In this document: piece by piece, positions 1 to 10,490 of the stretch
How the letters are laid out: every line of letters begins with the position of its first letter
How positions within the stretch are numbered: position 1 is the first letter of the stretch
Assembly (NCBI GenBank): GCA_030374805.1
Contig: JARGSG010000028.1
Location: forward strand, 721,280-785,279
Direction of reading: 5' to 3'
Source: Gracilaria gracilis
Taxonomy: Eukaryota > Rhodophyta > Florideophyceae > Gracilariales > Gracilariaceae
Length of the DNA stretch: 64,000 nt
Program-made: the position numbers and the translations under genes
The notes under the pieces: generated by a model
The model's input: only the letters and a program-made list of their open reading frames with translations
Told to the model about the DNA's origin: nothing
Databases searched by the model: none

Positions 1-556
1 ACCAGAGTGGGGAAAAGAGAGAGAATAAAGCAAACCCAATACAGGGGCGAGTATAAGATAATAGGTCGGAACGAGACACACATATAGTGGTTATACTCTG
101 AGCGCCACAAGGGTGGGTAACTATACGTGAGCAACGCAGTCGTCACTCCACTTGGAGGTGAACGATCCGCGAAGGCGTGATAGTTAGAGCCAGAAGCCCT
201 TGCTTGGCAAGGGGCAGTTTACTTGGGGGAGCGGTGCTCAACCCTCTAAGTACTGAGCTCGGCGCACCACTGACAGTGGGTGCACCGGCCAAAATAATCT
301 ATAAAATATCTAAGTAAATACAGCAATGCTGGGTGCACTGCCTCTGGCATATCCGTGCTACACGTGTGCTATCCACACCCGCTAAGCGGCGCCTCGAGCC
401 GTGAAATCCACATGTACATGTGTGGGAATTACCTCGAGGCGACACGCTAATAGCGGTGTAGCTCATATATATCTACTAACGCATGATGCGGAAATTAACT
501 AAGTACCTCAAATCGCCTCCAAGGAGTGTTGTCCTTCAGATATTGCACAGAACTAC
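1..556. other. Non-coding region upstream of the copia element
   Basis: No credible coding frame is visible. The stretch precedes the copia gag and probably contains what is left of its 5' LTR and leader. A 13-base string (aacgagacacaca) recurs near 4300, beyond the 3' end of the element, and both flanks have an AT-rich catatata-type block (about 463 and 4664). I could not align two LTRs convincingly, so no LTR is annotated. It also contains a long imperfect hairpin at 374-456, listed separately. Confidence 0.4.
374..456. repeat. Nested inverted repeat (hairpin/cruciform)
   Basis: Three nested arms are visible. CCGCTA at 379-384 pairs with TAGCGG at 451-456, CGCCTCGAG at 390-398 pairs with CTCGAGGCG at 433-441, and a perfect 14-bp palindrome, CACATGTACATGTG, sits at the centre (409-422). 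Together they could fold into a hairpin of about 83 nt just upstream of the copia gag. A leader or LTR structure is possible; no function is shown. Confidence 0.6.
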
Positions 557-1494
557 ATGTGCAGCAAATCCAAAGTTTTAGGTTTCTTGAACAACCTATT
601 CACTGGTGGAGCTCGCACAATTTTCCGCCAACATGTCAAGGGTAAAGTGCGGGATTACGATGAGGCTATAAAATTTTGGAAAAATACTTCCATAACGAGA
701 CAGTGAAAGCCCGTATACTTGCAAAACTACAGGCTCTAACGTTCGAAGAGTTCACAAGCCCTGACGTCTCCCTCAATGACGCCTTCGCCAAACTCACGAC
801 CAAGATCGAAGAACTGTTTCCCCGTATTCCCTCTCAACTTCAAGACGACTATCAAAAGAGGCTCATACTTTCGAAGACAGTGGAACACCAACCTTGGGCA
901 ACCGCGACTCTTGATCTTACTACGGCAGAACTACCGACCTACACCACCCTTTCAGGTGCTCTGGCGCATGTCCTTCAGAAAAATGTTGCTCGTACTTCGA
1001 ACAACCCGGTGCAGACCAACCCGGCCAACGGAGCCTTCTACAAGAACCTCGGCTTTGGTCGCTATTCTAATCGTGGCCAGCATCACCGCTACGCACGTAG
1101 TTCGGAATCACCCAGTTCCAAGGAACACCGACGCCCGCACCACAATTCCTACCACAATGATTACCGTCGTAACAATTACAACTCTCAGCGACAAACCCGT
1201 CAGATGTACCGTATTCGTCGCCATTTCAACCACTCCCGTGGAACACGCGGCGCGTACTACGTCCTCCAGGATGATCTGGAACCAATCAGAGACAAAACCG
1301 AAGACGTCCCCTCCGACCATGAAGATCACGATGATGGCACAGACCCTACCGAACCCAACACGCAAGACCGTCCGCCCGACCAAAACGAAGAGAGCACCGA
1401 CACGACCCCCACCTACTTCATACAAACAGCCACTGACTCTGCAAATTTCCATGCCAACATGCAACATCCAGACTTCTCCGATCAGCCTTTTTAG
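557..1494 (+). pseudogene. Copia Gag-like protein, frameshifted
   Basis: Gag would package the element RNA into cytoplasmic particles. An ATG at 557 opens a frame that reads as a helical capsid-type N-terminus up to about 675. There the sequence TTTTGGAAAAA appears to lack one G, and the continuation lies in the next frame (from 676, first codon TTG) to the TAG-type end at 1494. The second part starts with a capsid-like helical segment, then becomes low-complexity: rich in Arg, His, Tyr and Asn around codons 125-190, and acidic (Asp, Glu, Thr, Pro) towards the end. No intact CCHC zinc knuckle remains; the expected place has Tyr and Arg where Cys would be. Assignment rests on position upstream of the protease and on the helical segment. 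Confidence 0.55.
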
Positions 1495-1736
1495 AAGGGA
1501 GCCAACCTGGCCATCTGCCTCCCATTTCACCACTGCCGCCTGAACCGGACATACCGGAAGACCACACAGACGACTTTTCAGTCCCTGCTTCGACCACACC
1601 CTCCCACCCTCCACCTGCGGATGAACCCATTCCCCCTGATCAAAGTTCACTACTCCGACGAGTCAAGAATGCTATGCTGCACTGCCTCTCGCGCCTCCCA
1701 CGTCGAATCGCCCTTCTTACTCGATATCGATCCTAA

Positions 1737-2411
1737 ACAATTGCATCGGACATCATCCACATCCCACATATATATCTCTCCGAAATAGCACTTGCCTTAG
1801 ATTCTCCCTCCGTCACTTTCGACGGCGCACTCGTCGACTCCGGTGCTTCCCGCAGCGTGATTGGCAAACCGCAACTGCTCGCCCTCTGCGAGATCCTCCA
1901 AACACCAATGAAATTGCAACCTACCAGTATGAGATTTAGTTTCGGAGACGGGCAGCAGAACAGCATCGGATCCACCGACATCACCCTTCCCACGAGTATT
2001 GGAACCAACATCACAGTCCACGCATACGTCGTTGACGTGCACCTTCCATTCCTGCTCAGCCTCGACGTCTGCACCCACTATCGCCTTGTACTGGATATGC
2101 ACGCTGATACATTGCGCTCCAAAGTCGGGGGCTGGACCGAACGCCTCATGCGCCACCGTGGACATCTTTACTGGACTTGGGACACTGACGCACTCCGTAC
2201 AGCCGCATCTTCAATCGCATATGCTTACGCATCGGCCTTCTACTCTCTCCCAGAGTTACGACGTCTTCACTACCACTTCTTCCACCCCTCGGCACAGAAA
2301 CTGTACAACCTCATACAACGCGCCCGCCCAGAACAACTCACTCCCGCCACCCACAAGATCCTAGACGAAATTTCCAATGCCTGTACTACTTGCACCACTT
2401 TCTCGTCTTAA
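1737..2411 (+). CDS. Copia aspartic protease and integrase zinc-binding region
   Basis: This is the N-terminal piece of the copia polyprotein. The retropepsin active site reads LVDSGAS at about 1830-1850, the Asp-Ser/Thr-Gly triad that cleaves the polyprotein, followed by a glycine-rich flap-like segment. At the C-terminal end, a His cluster (HYHFFH, about 2270) and a CTTC pair (about 2383-2394) form the HHCC zinc-binding module at the start of copia integrases. The frame is open from 1737 and ends at TAA 2409, but the next codons continue in the same frame straight into the integrase core. The stop is therefore a lesion, or less likely a readthrough site, rather than a natural end. No ATG is needed because the unit is part of a polyprotein. 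Confidence 0.7.
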   Translation, partial: TIASDIIHIPHIYLSEIALALDSPSVTFDGALVDSGASRSVIGKPQLLALCEILQTPMKLQPTSMRFSFGDGQQNSIGSTDITLPTSIGTNITVHAYVVDVHLPFLLSLDVCTHYRLVLDMHADTLRSKVGGWTERLMRHRGHLYWTWDTDALRTAASSIAYAYASAFYSLPELRRLHYHFFHPSAQKLYNLIQRARPEQLTPATHKILDEISNACTTCTTFSS

Positions 2412-4064
2412 CCCCTCCGTTTCCGAGTTGCCATGCCAGCGGATGACGTCGTTTTCAACCACGAAATCGCCCTCGACCTTTTCTGGCTAGACGGGAAGGC
2501 AGTCCTACATGTTGTCGACATTGGTACCGGATACGCCAATGCCATGTTTCTCACCGGCCACTCCATTAACGATGTCTGGAACGCATATACACTCTGTTGG
2601 TTCACAGTGTATGTTGGGCACCCCAACTGTTTCCGTACGGACTCCGGATCTGTATTTACCTCAGCACGTTGGCACAAGCTGACCAGTGACCACGGTATCG
2701 ACCTCAAAATTAGTGGCGTTGAATCACACAACTCGTTGGGACTAGGGGAAAGGTATCACGAACCGTTACGACGCATATATCGCAAAATAAGACATGACGC
2801 TTCTGACCTCGATAAGACTCTCGTCCTCCGCCTCGCCATCAAAGCCATGAATGACACCGTCGGCCCCGAAGGTTGCGTCCCATCGCTCTTAGTTTTCGGT
2901 TCTCTTCCGCAGTTTCCGGACGTCAACTTCTCCTTACCAGACCAACGAAGCCGTATGAATGCCCTTCAGCCCGCGCGAACAGAATATGCCTCAATTGTCG
3001 CCCGGCTACGAATCGATCGTGCTCTTCTCTCTAGACTCCCCCCCGCCTCGAAGTACATCATTGTACCTGGAGATTCCGTATACGTCTACCAAGAAGGCTC
3101 AAAGCAATTCACTGGACCCTTCCCTGTCATCAAAGTCGTTGATAAACATATCTTTGTCAAACAAGACAGACAAATGGCTCAGTTCAACATAGCACAGGTT
3201 GTTCCCGCCTCTGTTTTCACAGATGAACATAACCTCAGTACGATGCACAATCAACTCTCTGCTTTCCGTTCCCCGCCGAATCCTATGCCAAACCCCAACC
3301 AGGTTCCAACATCGCAAACACCCCATGGCATACTTATCACTGAAGTTATACCCTTCGGCGACAAGCGTAATCACGACCCACGATTCGTACCAGCCAAACA
3401 GAAGGAACTCGCTGGCCTCCTCAAACGCGTAACTTGGACGGTTGTCTGTCACGAAGACCTCCCCGACGACGCCAATATACTTGGTGGACGCTTCTTTCTA
3501 AGCATCAAGAACGTCGAGACCAATCAGCCCCTTTACAAAGCTCGATTCATAGCTCAAGGCCACATGGACCGAGAGAAGAACAGCATTTTTCACAACTCAA
3601 AAACTCTCCAACAGACTCTGTGACGTGGGACGTCTATCCGTGTTATTCTCGCCATCGCCGCAATTTTTGGTTTTCGCATCTGGTCAACCAATATCACCCA
3701 GGCGTACATCCAGTCGGCTACCCAACTCATGCGCGACATTTACATCAAACCAACTAAGGAGTTCGAGCTCGCACCCAACCAACTACTCAAACTCTTGCGC
3801 CCACTGCACGGTCTTACAGAAAGTGGAGAGTACTGGAACTGCACTTTTTCAGAGCACATGCGAAACGATCTGCACATGTCCCAAGCAGTTGGGGATCTTT
3901 ATCTGTTCTTCAGGCACGTTAATAGCAAACTCGCTGGATTGGCTGGCACATATGTTGACGACTCAATGCCATCTGGAACTCAATGTAGAGCAAACCCCAA
4001 AGAGGGTATATGTCCACCAGGGTGTCCGAGTCCTGCTCCCACAAAAGGGCGAAATCAGAAGTAG
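2412..4064 (+). pseudogene. Copia integrase core and partial reverse transcriptase
   Basis: The integrase catalytic triad is visible: Asp in the ALDLFWLDG segment (about 2470-2495), Asp in FRTDSGS (about 2632-2652), and Glu in GLGERYHEPL (about 2740-2770). A linker follows, then the RT start (QGHMDREK, about 3556). A TGA at 3621-3623 interrupts the frame, after which RT resumes in the same frame with IRVILAIAAIFGF and ITQAYIQS, then RPLHGLTESG, and ends shortly after the YVDD catalytic box (about 3952-3963). The last 30 codons to 4064 look unrelated, so a truncation breakpoint lies near 3985. RT finger and palm sequences are well preserved, which suggests a fairly young copy. Confidence 0.8.
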
Positions 4065-5058
4065 AGCCCTCTGCCCGTGCGCGTGCCGCGTGGCAGCCGG
4101 GTGTAAACCGGAGACGGTACTGGAATAACCTGCAGAGGTAAAGAAGAGCGTGGGCCTAGAGAGGAATAACCGACGACGGATCAAGAGAGAACGAATCTAG
4201 AAGTGGAGCGAACGGTGCCGTAAGACGGTGTAATGCTCCTACGGAGAACCACACGAGCGAAGCTACGGCCCGTGCCAACGGCGGGAACAGGGCCGATAGC
4301 GGAACGAGACACACACACACGAGTGTCCCAATATAACTCTATACAGAGGCGGAAGCGAGACCTGCACCAGGAAAATGATGAACTAAACAAAGATCCGGTA
4401 TCTCGGTGAGCGACAACAAATACAACCTGATACTGGGGTAATCAGTGAAACAAGGCAGAAACTAGTAGTAAAGAACTTCCTTAGGGACCCTGAGGGGTGA
4501 TTGTACCGAGACCAGTCGTGGTTACTCTCCTTAGAGGAGTCGTGGACCTACGTAGGCAGTAGCAACCATGGCCCAGCCTTCGGGATGAAGACCACGTACT
4601 TCAAGAAGAAAATACGATTCAGGTGAGTTTTACTTAGTGGCTCCAGGGCGAGATCGCCCGAGCATATATACTATCTACTGTATCTAGGGCTGCGCACTCC
4701 CACGAGGGCTCCACACGTGGACAACCCAGTGTCAGGGTGCCAAAGTATGCGCCCAGCGGGTATGACGCCAAATATTTGAACAAATATGCCACAACGCCCT
4801 ACTGTACACCTATTTCATAGGTTCTGTCCCCGATTCACCTAACAAGGTACCCAACAATATTTCCAATTTCACCCAAAACGGGGTCCATATTCATAGTCTG
4901 ACACGTCAGGGCTCAATGGATAGAGCTCCATTATGAGAACCTTCATTTTGCCGACATCGGATTGCCATTGCTCCACATCTCTCGCTCCTTAGCCAAGGGT
5001 TCGCGCTTTGGTCGGCGGGAAGGCGCCGGCGATCGGTACGTAAATACTGATTCTCAGA
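4065..5058. other. Non-coding stretch between copia remnant and accessory ORF
   Basis: No supported gene. It should contain the 3' boundary of the copia remnant and the end of the neighbouring minus-strand Ty3 element, but I could not identify an LTR pair for either one. A short CA dinucleotide run (about 4312-4321) and an AT-rich block near 4664 are the only local features. Confidence 0.4.
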
Positions 5059-6975
5059 ATGGCGGACTTCGAGACTTCGGCAATACCTTCACAGCTTCCT
5101 GAACCAACGCGTGGTGCACGAAATCACTCTTCTCCGACTTCGCGGCAAAAACTGTCATCTCCAACCTTCTCTCCTACAGCAGGCATGAATCCTTTCGCGA
5201 CTAACCTGCTCCCGGGGAACGCTTCCTCAAGTGCCTCACAGGCGGCTTCTTCGAGTGCTGCTCCCGTCGGGAACCCTTCCTACTTAGGCTTTCAACAACT
5301 TCCTATGCAGGCGTCATCTCAGTTCCATTCGTCCCAAGCTATGGTGCCAGCTCATCAACCCTCGGGTTATCAGCAGTCTCCTTACCAAATGGCAGGCTCG
5401 TCAGGATACTTCGGCGGGTTTAACTCGATGCCCCTCCCTCAAGGAGGCTCTCACGCACAGCCGCAGTACCATCCATCTGGTTACCAACCTCCTGGCTACT
5501 TTTCGCAACAGGGCGCTCAACCTGGACAGTCCTCGCAAGGCTACGATCCCGCAGCGCCTCCTCAGGCTCCCGATATCGACGCAGCGGCGTGGAACTCCGA
5601 GCAAGCGATGCCGTTAACGGTCAATGCCAGGGACTGGATCAGCTTGGAGAGTCTCCGTTTCAGACGGCCTCGGCAGCATGGCGAGGTATATTGCCGTGCA
5701 CCTTGGTTCCATCCGACGGCCGTAGCCGAAGAGGCTCTTATTGACTCGTATGCTGAGAACGGTTACCTACCAGGTGGGCTCCATCGCGAAGTAGTTCGGT
5801 CCAGAAGCTGGCGTCTCCGGGTGGCGGTCGATCCCCTGCACCTGTTCTGTGCGGGCGGTGATTCCCTTAGTCGCACTAGGGCACTGTGGGTTCGTGCTCC
5901 CTATGAAGGAGCTAGCCATGTTCGATCGGATCACTTGGTACCGTTGCGGTTCAACTTTGACGTGTCAAATTTCCGAACTTTCGGCGAGAGATCCTACGGA
6001 TACGCATTAGCGGAGTTCAACGAATCTCCCCATAGGGCTGAGGTCCCGAACGCGGTCGATGGGTTGCTTCTCTGGAGTCTTCCTCTTCTTCGGGTGGAAT
6101 TCCGATACCTTCGGCGATCATCCAATGATTTATTGTGGAGCTTTGAGCGCCGTGTTCGGCTCGAGCGAAGCTTGCGGTCCCGTCGAGGGTTCCTGATTCC
6201 GTATCCACACTTGGAGGCTGAGCGATTGCGCTACAACTCCCTGCTGGGGCGAAACGCTGCGCTTCCCAGTTGGTGGGCGAATGTCGAGGTCTCGCGAGGG
6301 TGCTACGCCGAACTTTCTCCATGCCTCTGCTATGTAGGCTGTAGAATGTTGAACGATCCCTGCTCTGGGTACTAAACGCTCTTTGCGGCGGAGTGGGGTG
6401 CCCGCGTGGCGGTACATCTCCTGTGGGATACGTACGATCATTACCGTCTCTGGTACCTCCCTCCAATGCTCCGTTGGATTATCCGGCGACAGGATCTGTC
6501 TTTACCCTTGGGGTCCGATTCCAACCAGGAAGAGGTTCACCTCCTCCTACGCTTCATCGAGGCCGTCGATTGGGACCGGATTCCGGTGCACTGGCAGCCA
6601 GAAGGTGGTCCCCGCGGCAACGACAGATCACCGGGGAGAATATCCACCCGTTCGGGGACCTTCGCGTACTACGATCCGTGGGAACGGCAAATGATCTCCG
6701 AGGCTCATGCGAGAGCGATGATGCGGGCCCCTAGGGCTATGCCGATTGGACACCCGACTGGGTTCGTGTTCCCTGACGACTATGGGCCTCCAGCGGACTG
6801 GATCGACCCCTCCTTGAACCATGGTGATGGCGAGGTGGTGGACGACGACATCACCCTTGTGGGAGCTCCGAATACGGGCGCTGACGCGGCAAAGGTCCCT
6901 GCGGAGGGCACTCAAGCTCCCGCGGGTTGTGGTCTTGCGACGCCGGCTCCCGAAAACAACGCTGGTCACCAGTAG
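5059..6975 (+). pseudogene. Convergent accessory ORF of Ty3 element A, one in-frame stop
   Basis: Starting at ATG 5059, the first 438 codons end at TAA 6373-6375, and the same frame continues open for another 199 codons to TAG 6973-6975. Residues about 1-190 are low-complexity (Ser, Pro, Gln, Gly, Tyr), resembling a disordered N-terminus. Residues 200-640 look like a folded domain rich in Trp, Arg and Leu. The segment just after the stop (DTYDHYRLWYL) resembles the minus-strand ORF of the Ty3 element at 47399 (TRNHDRYYLIW), and both are followed by a [A/G][V/I]DWD motif. I do not recognise the family and assign no function. Its place downstream of and convergent to pol, and the match to the other element, mark it as element-borne rather than host. 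Confidence 0.6.
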
Positions 6976-7292
6976 TCTGAGCAGGGTGCCTGAGAGCGTG
7001 TAGTTTTGTCGCTCAGATACGATAAACCCAATTAGGTCACAGCTTGGCATTACTTCTCTCCTCCTGTAGGATCTTTCTCGTGTTCGAGCTTCTTTCATAC
7101 TTCCTTCCTTTTCCTTCTTCATTTCCTAACCAGGATGCACTTCATTTTCATTCGTGGCAACATCTTCCTAGATACTTCATTACTTCTTACTTCTTTGTTC
7201 CGTTATACGGCGATGAACCGACAATTCGGTGCGTTCTTTCTTTGTTCATACTGTACATAAGATCAACCTTGTGGGTGTCTTCTCTTCTCTTC
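6976..7292. other. Pyrimidine-rich spacer between convergent frames
   Basis: This lies between the end of the accessory ORF (plus strand) and the end of the chromodomain frame (minus strand). It is strongly T/C-rich on the plus strand, with runs of ttccttc type around 7080-7200. No gene or clear hairpin is seen. It would hold the 3' ends of both converging transcripts. Confidence 0.4.
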
Positions 7293-7652
7293 TTAGAGCT
7301 CCTCGCAACCTACCGCGTAGCGGCACACCATATTTACCCCATGTCGGTGACAGCTCTGTCCCACTTGGGCATTATCTAGAGTTGGGGGTAATGCGAACCG
7401 GGTTCTTCGGTGATAAGCGATAATCTTGGACCTCGGAAGGTGCTCAATTGGCTCCCAAGTGTCCTGCTCTGGGGAATAGCCGTACCAACGGACGCGATAG
7501 ATTAATTTGCCGTCCTGGGCAACACCGTGCTTCACGATACGATCGACCACAAAATCCTGTGGGTACACCCCGACGTCTTCGGTTCCTTTGGTTGTTCCGG
7601 ACATTGAGCTTTGCTTCTCTACGTAACCCGAGCGGGTACACGCAAGTAACAA
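7293..7652 (-). pseudogene. Chromodomain of Ty3 element A
   Basis: The segment at about 7360-7570 (minus strand) reads as a chromodomain: DFVVDRIVKH, then YRVRWYGYSPEQDTWEPIEH, then a C-terminal helix. Aromatic residues are present at the expected places (Phe/Tyr before the first strand, Trp in RVRWYGY, Trp in DTWEP). In chromoviruses this module sits at the end of integrase and directs integration to marked chromatin. The open frame starts at a non-ATG codon because it is a fragment of pol. It shares a frame with the integrase C-terminal piece at 8208-9116, but the intervening 0.55 kb contains stops. Confidence 0.8.
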
Positions 7653-8207
7653 CGGGTTTCCGACTTCGGTGAGGTGGGGGGGTCTCGTTGAAAAGAGCGC
7701 TCACCGTCACGACGGAGAATGGCTAACTTCCGTTTCCGGCTGCCAATCTCCACGAAAGTGGCTTCTGGTGAAAGCTCTTCACTTCCGGAGTCCAGTGAAC
7801 TAACCTCTTTTCCCAGCGGGCATCAACTTTAACTAACGACGACGTTCCTGATCAAGGCGAAGTTGCTCCTCGACGCGGGAGAGCGGTTGCGACGGAGATA
7901 CTGGGTTGCACACTCCCTGTGCCGGGTGGCGGATTGGTCGGGCCACGGCGCTGCATTGCGTCGCATGCGCGCGCACTTGAAGAGTGCCGACCAATCTGAA
8001 CAGTTTGCACTACTCCACGTGGCAGAGTGCTAGCCAGTCCAGTGGCGTTGCACACTGAGTGGGGATTTCCGTGCACGGCGCTGTCTTAATGAGTGCTTGT
8101 GCGCCACACGATGCTCCTGAGAGGGCTTCTCCGATGCTTTTCATAAACTTCCCTTTCTGAACCAGGCTCTACGACCTTATCCACAAGGATCCTCCGCTTC
8201 CCCACAC
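7653..8207. other. Degenerate linker of element A pol
   Basis: This stretch separates the integrase C-terminal frame from the chromodomain frame on the minus strand. No continuous frame runs across it, although the element at 47399 has a continuous linker at the equivalent place. It most likely represents decayed pol linker. I see no other gene on either strand. Confidence 0.45.
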
Positions 8208-9116
8208 CTACTGTGGGCACTTCCCATGGGGATAACCGCTGCGCTGACCCATTGACGGGTCGGCGGAAACCGTCTTTTCGGTACGTCTTGCCTTCTGCGC
8301 CTCTTCCGAGCGAGGCGTAGAAGTAGCCAACGACTTGGACGCCTGCCCACGAGGGTTCTCATCACTAACAGGGGTCTTCCCCGCAGGGGTAACTTCGTCT
8401 TCATTACTGACATTCGCCTCGACCGAGGATCCCACACGCGTGTGCGTTAGCGGCGATATTCCCGATCCGGGCTTCTGTCTCTTTGAGAGCTCAAGCACGT
8501 CAGCCAATCCAGCAGATGCCGGAGCAGCCTGAGCTCGATTACGTGATTCCTCCCCCTCCTTAGGGTGCGATACGGCAGCTGATATCACCGTAGGCGGGGG
8601 TCGAATTCGAGTTGAGTGCGTAGGTGTAGCAGATGGGCTATCCTTGACTAGCTCTGATACCTCAAGGAGGTCCGATAAACCCCTTTCTTGGTGCGGGAGA
8701 ATCGACGGGCGGTTCGCGCTGTCCCTGTTTGATTCCGTTCCTTCCTGTGTTGCAGGTACTCCAGTTCCGGTTTTCGGTAGCGTTACCAATTCTTGGAGTG
8801 GGCTCGGTGCCCTGTAGACGCGATCGCGTGATATCCGTTCGTGTTGGTTATTAATTTCCAGCACGACGGTGTCTCCAGACATGGAAATAACCTTGTAGGG
8901 TCCATCCGCAATCGGCGATAACTTGTGGCGGCGTTCGTTCTCCGGGTTGTAATAATCCTTACGAAGGAACACATAATCTCCTCCCTGTAGGTTAGGCCAC
9001 GGTTTCCGAATTCGGCTATCAAAGTTGCGCTTGTAGGCAAGCTGAGCCCCGTCCATAGAGGCACGTGCTGCAGGTACCAGCTTGGTGAGCCATTTCTTCC
9101 ACGCATCGCGGTACAA
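8208..9116 (-). pseudogene. Integrase C-terminal domain and linker, Ty3 element A
   Basis: The first part contains the GPY/F-type module typical of the Ty3 integrase C-terminus: DSRIRKPWPNLQGGDYVFL, a polar segment, then LSPIADGPYKVISMSGDTV, a beta-rich fold that contributes to nucleic-acid binding. From about residue 110 the protein is a disordered linker rich in Ser, Pro, Glu and Lys. The frame is the same as that of the integrase core ending at TAG 9261-9263, so this is simply its continuation past one stop codon (CAG to TAG is the simplest change). It ends at TAG 8208. Confidence 0.7.
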
Positions 9117-9260
9117 GCCCGGTGACGGGAAAGTATCCAGAGTTGGCTGCGCCTCGATGGCTAGAGGAGGTAGTCTCCCCGACAGTACCAGCTCAAATGG
9201 TGAAAGTCCTGTTACCCGATGAACCTGGGTGTTGTACGCATACGTGATAGCGTTCGTGAA

Positions 9261-10002
9261 CTAATCCCACGTCTTGGGATGATCTGCCACATAGGATCTC
9301 AAAGCACCAGGGATGGTTCGATTAAATCTCTCTACTTGTCCGCTCGCTTGCGGATGATAAGTCGTAGTGAATAAATTTCTAATATCCAGGATCCTACACA
9401 CATCTTGAAAGAAATTCGAGGTGAATTGAGAGCCGTTATCGGAAAGTAACTGTACCGGTGGGCCATACACAAAGACCCAGTAAGTAACAAACGCTTGAGC
9501 CACAGCGGCTGCTGTTATCCGTTTGAGCGGCACTATTCTAACCAATTTAGAGAACCTGTCGGTGATGACCAGTAGGTACCGGTTCCCTCGAGAGGTCTTA
9601 ATCAATTCCCCGAGAATTTCAATGGCGATGAACTCCAGCGGTGCCCGTGCGGGAAACAACGTTAACTCCTTCGAGTACTTTCTTAATTTGACGTCATTCT
9701 TGGCACAAGCCTGACAGGAGCGGCGTACTGCGTAACAGTCGAACGCCATTGCGGGCCAATAGAAATCCCTTTTTTAAGGTGAGATAAAGCTTCCTTCCTT
9801 CCGGGTGGGCTCCCAACTTCAAATAGTGAGACACGTGCAGCACACGACTTTGTAAGGAGTGAGGTACCACCATTTGTGGGTTGGTTTCAACAGTTTGCAC
9901 CAAGTAGCCTTGATCATTCACCTGGAAATGTATCCTATACCCACCATTCAGACGGGCCCTAACCTGTATACAAAAGGGATCCATCTGCTGTTCCCGTATC
10001 AT
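9261..10002 (-). pseudogene. Integrase zinc-binding and catalytic core, Ty3 element A
   Basis: Two frames make up this piece. The first (10002 to about 9770) holds the N-terminal HHCC region with HVSHYLKLGAHPEG. A one-base slip at a run of six A (minus strand, near 9773) moves the continuation to the second frame (9749 to 9261), which has CQACAKN, then the RNase H-like core. The three catalytic positions read Glu in EFIAIEILGEL where Asp is expected, Asp in LLSDNGSQF, and Glu in GQVERFNRT. The frame ends at TAG 9261. A conservative Asp-to-Glu change at the first catalytic site would be expected to cripple strand transfer. Confidence 0.75.
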
Positions 10003-10043
10003 CGCCTCGGGCGAAATCGGTACAAATGGCCCGGTATCCGGTT

Positions 10044-10490
10044 CTACAGTCTGTGTGGCGAGAATATTGTGACGTCACACACATCATCCGATAGGATTTC
10101 TGTCTTCCCCTCATCGAGGTCACCAACCATAAAGCATGGTATCTCTTCCGTGTCCTCGGTGGGTTCAGCTTCTACCGCCGTGCCCAAACGGGATAGGGCG
10201 TCTGCCTGCAAGTTCAAGGAGCCTTTCTTGTACACTACTTCAACATCAAATTCCGAGAGTCGGAGTCTCCATCTCATCAGTCGTCCCGACGGTTCGGTAA
10301 TTTCCATGAGCCAGCGTAGGCAAGAATGGTCCGTGTGTACCCGAAAGTGGGTTCCCATCAAGTATGGTCTCAACGTTGAGATCTCAACGTTGAGAGGGCC
10401 CATACAACGGCAAGGCATTCCTTCTCCGAGACGGATTAATTCCGTTCGTGCACATTCGGTGATCTCGACCAATACCCAACAGGGTGCCAT
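10044..10490 (-). pseudogene. RNase H domain, C-terminal part, Ty3 element A
   Basis: The useful part starts at about 10381 (minus strand), with STLRPYLMGTHFRVHTDHS, a WLMEITEPSGRLMRWRL segment, and LQADALSRLG near the end, all standard in Ty3 RNase H and the connector to integrase. The upstream half of the RNase H is in another frame (10436-11008). The two halves are separated by a perfect 14-bp tandem duplication at 10368-10395; removing one copy joins the frames. The first 30 or so residues of this frame are therefore out-of-frame noise. Confidence 0.75.
10368..10395. repeat. 14-bp palindromic tandem duplication in RNase H
   Basis: TCTCAACGTTGAGA occurs twice without spacer (10368-10381 and 10382-10395). 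The 14-mer is itself a perfect palindrome. Fourteen is not a multiple of three, so the duplication shifts the RNase H frame by two bases. The homologous site of the Ty3 element at 47399 has only an uninterrupted coding sequence. Confidence 0.95.

Larger units (their letters stand above)
557..4064 (+). mobile_element. Decayed Ty1/copia retrotransposon, 3'-truncated
   Basis: The domain order is gag, protease, integrase, reverse transcriptase, which is diagnostic for Ty1/copia because integrase precedes RT. The protease, integrase and RT all lie in one frame (codon starts divisible by 3) from 1737 to 4064, interrupted by only two stop codons (TAA 2409-2411 and TGA 3621-3623). Gag has a one-base frameshift. 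The homology ends just after the RT YVDD box near 3970, so the rest of RT, RNase H and a recognisable 3' LTR are missing. The element cannot be autonomous. Confidence 0.8.

Noticed and set aside
1-4900. LTR pair for the copia element
   Set aside because: Only short shared strings (13 bases) and a similar AT-rich block were found on the two sides; no alignable repeat with TG/CA ends could be shown.
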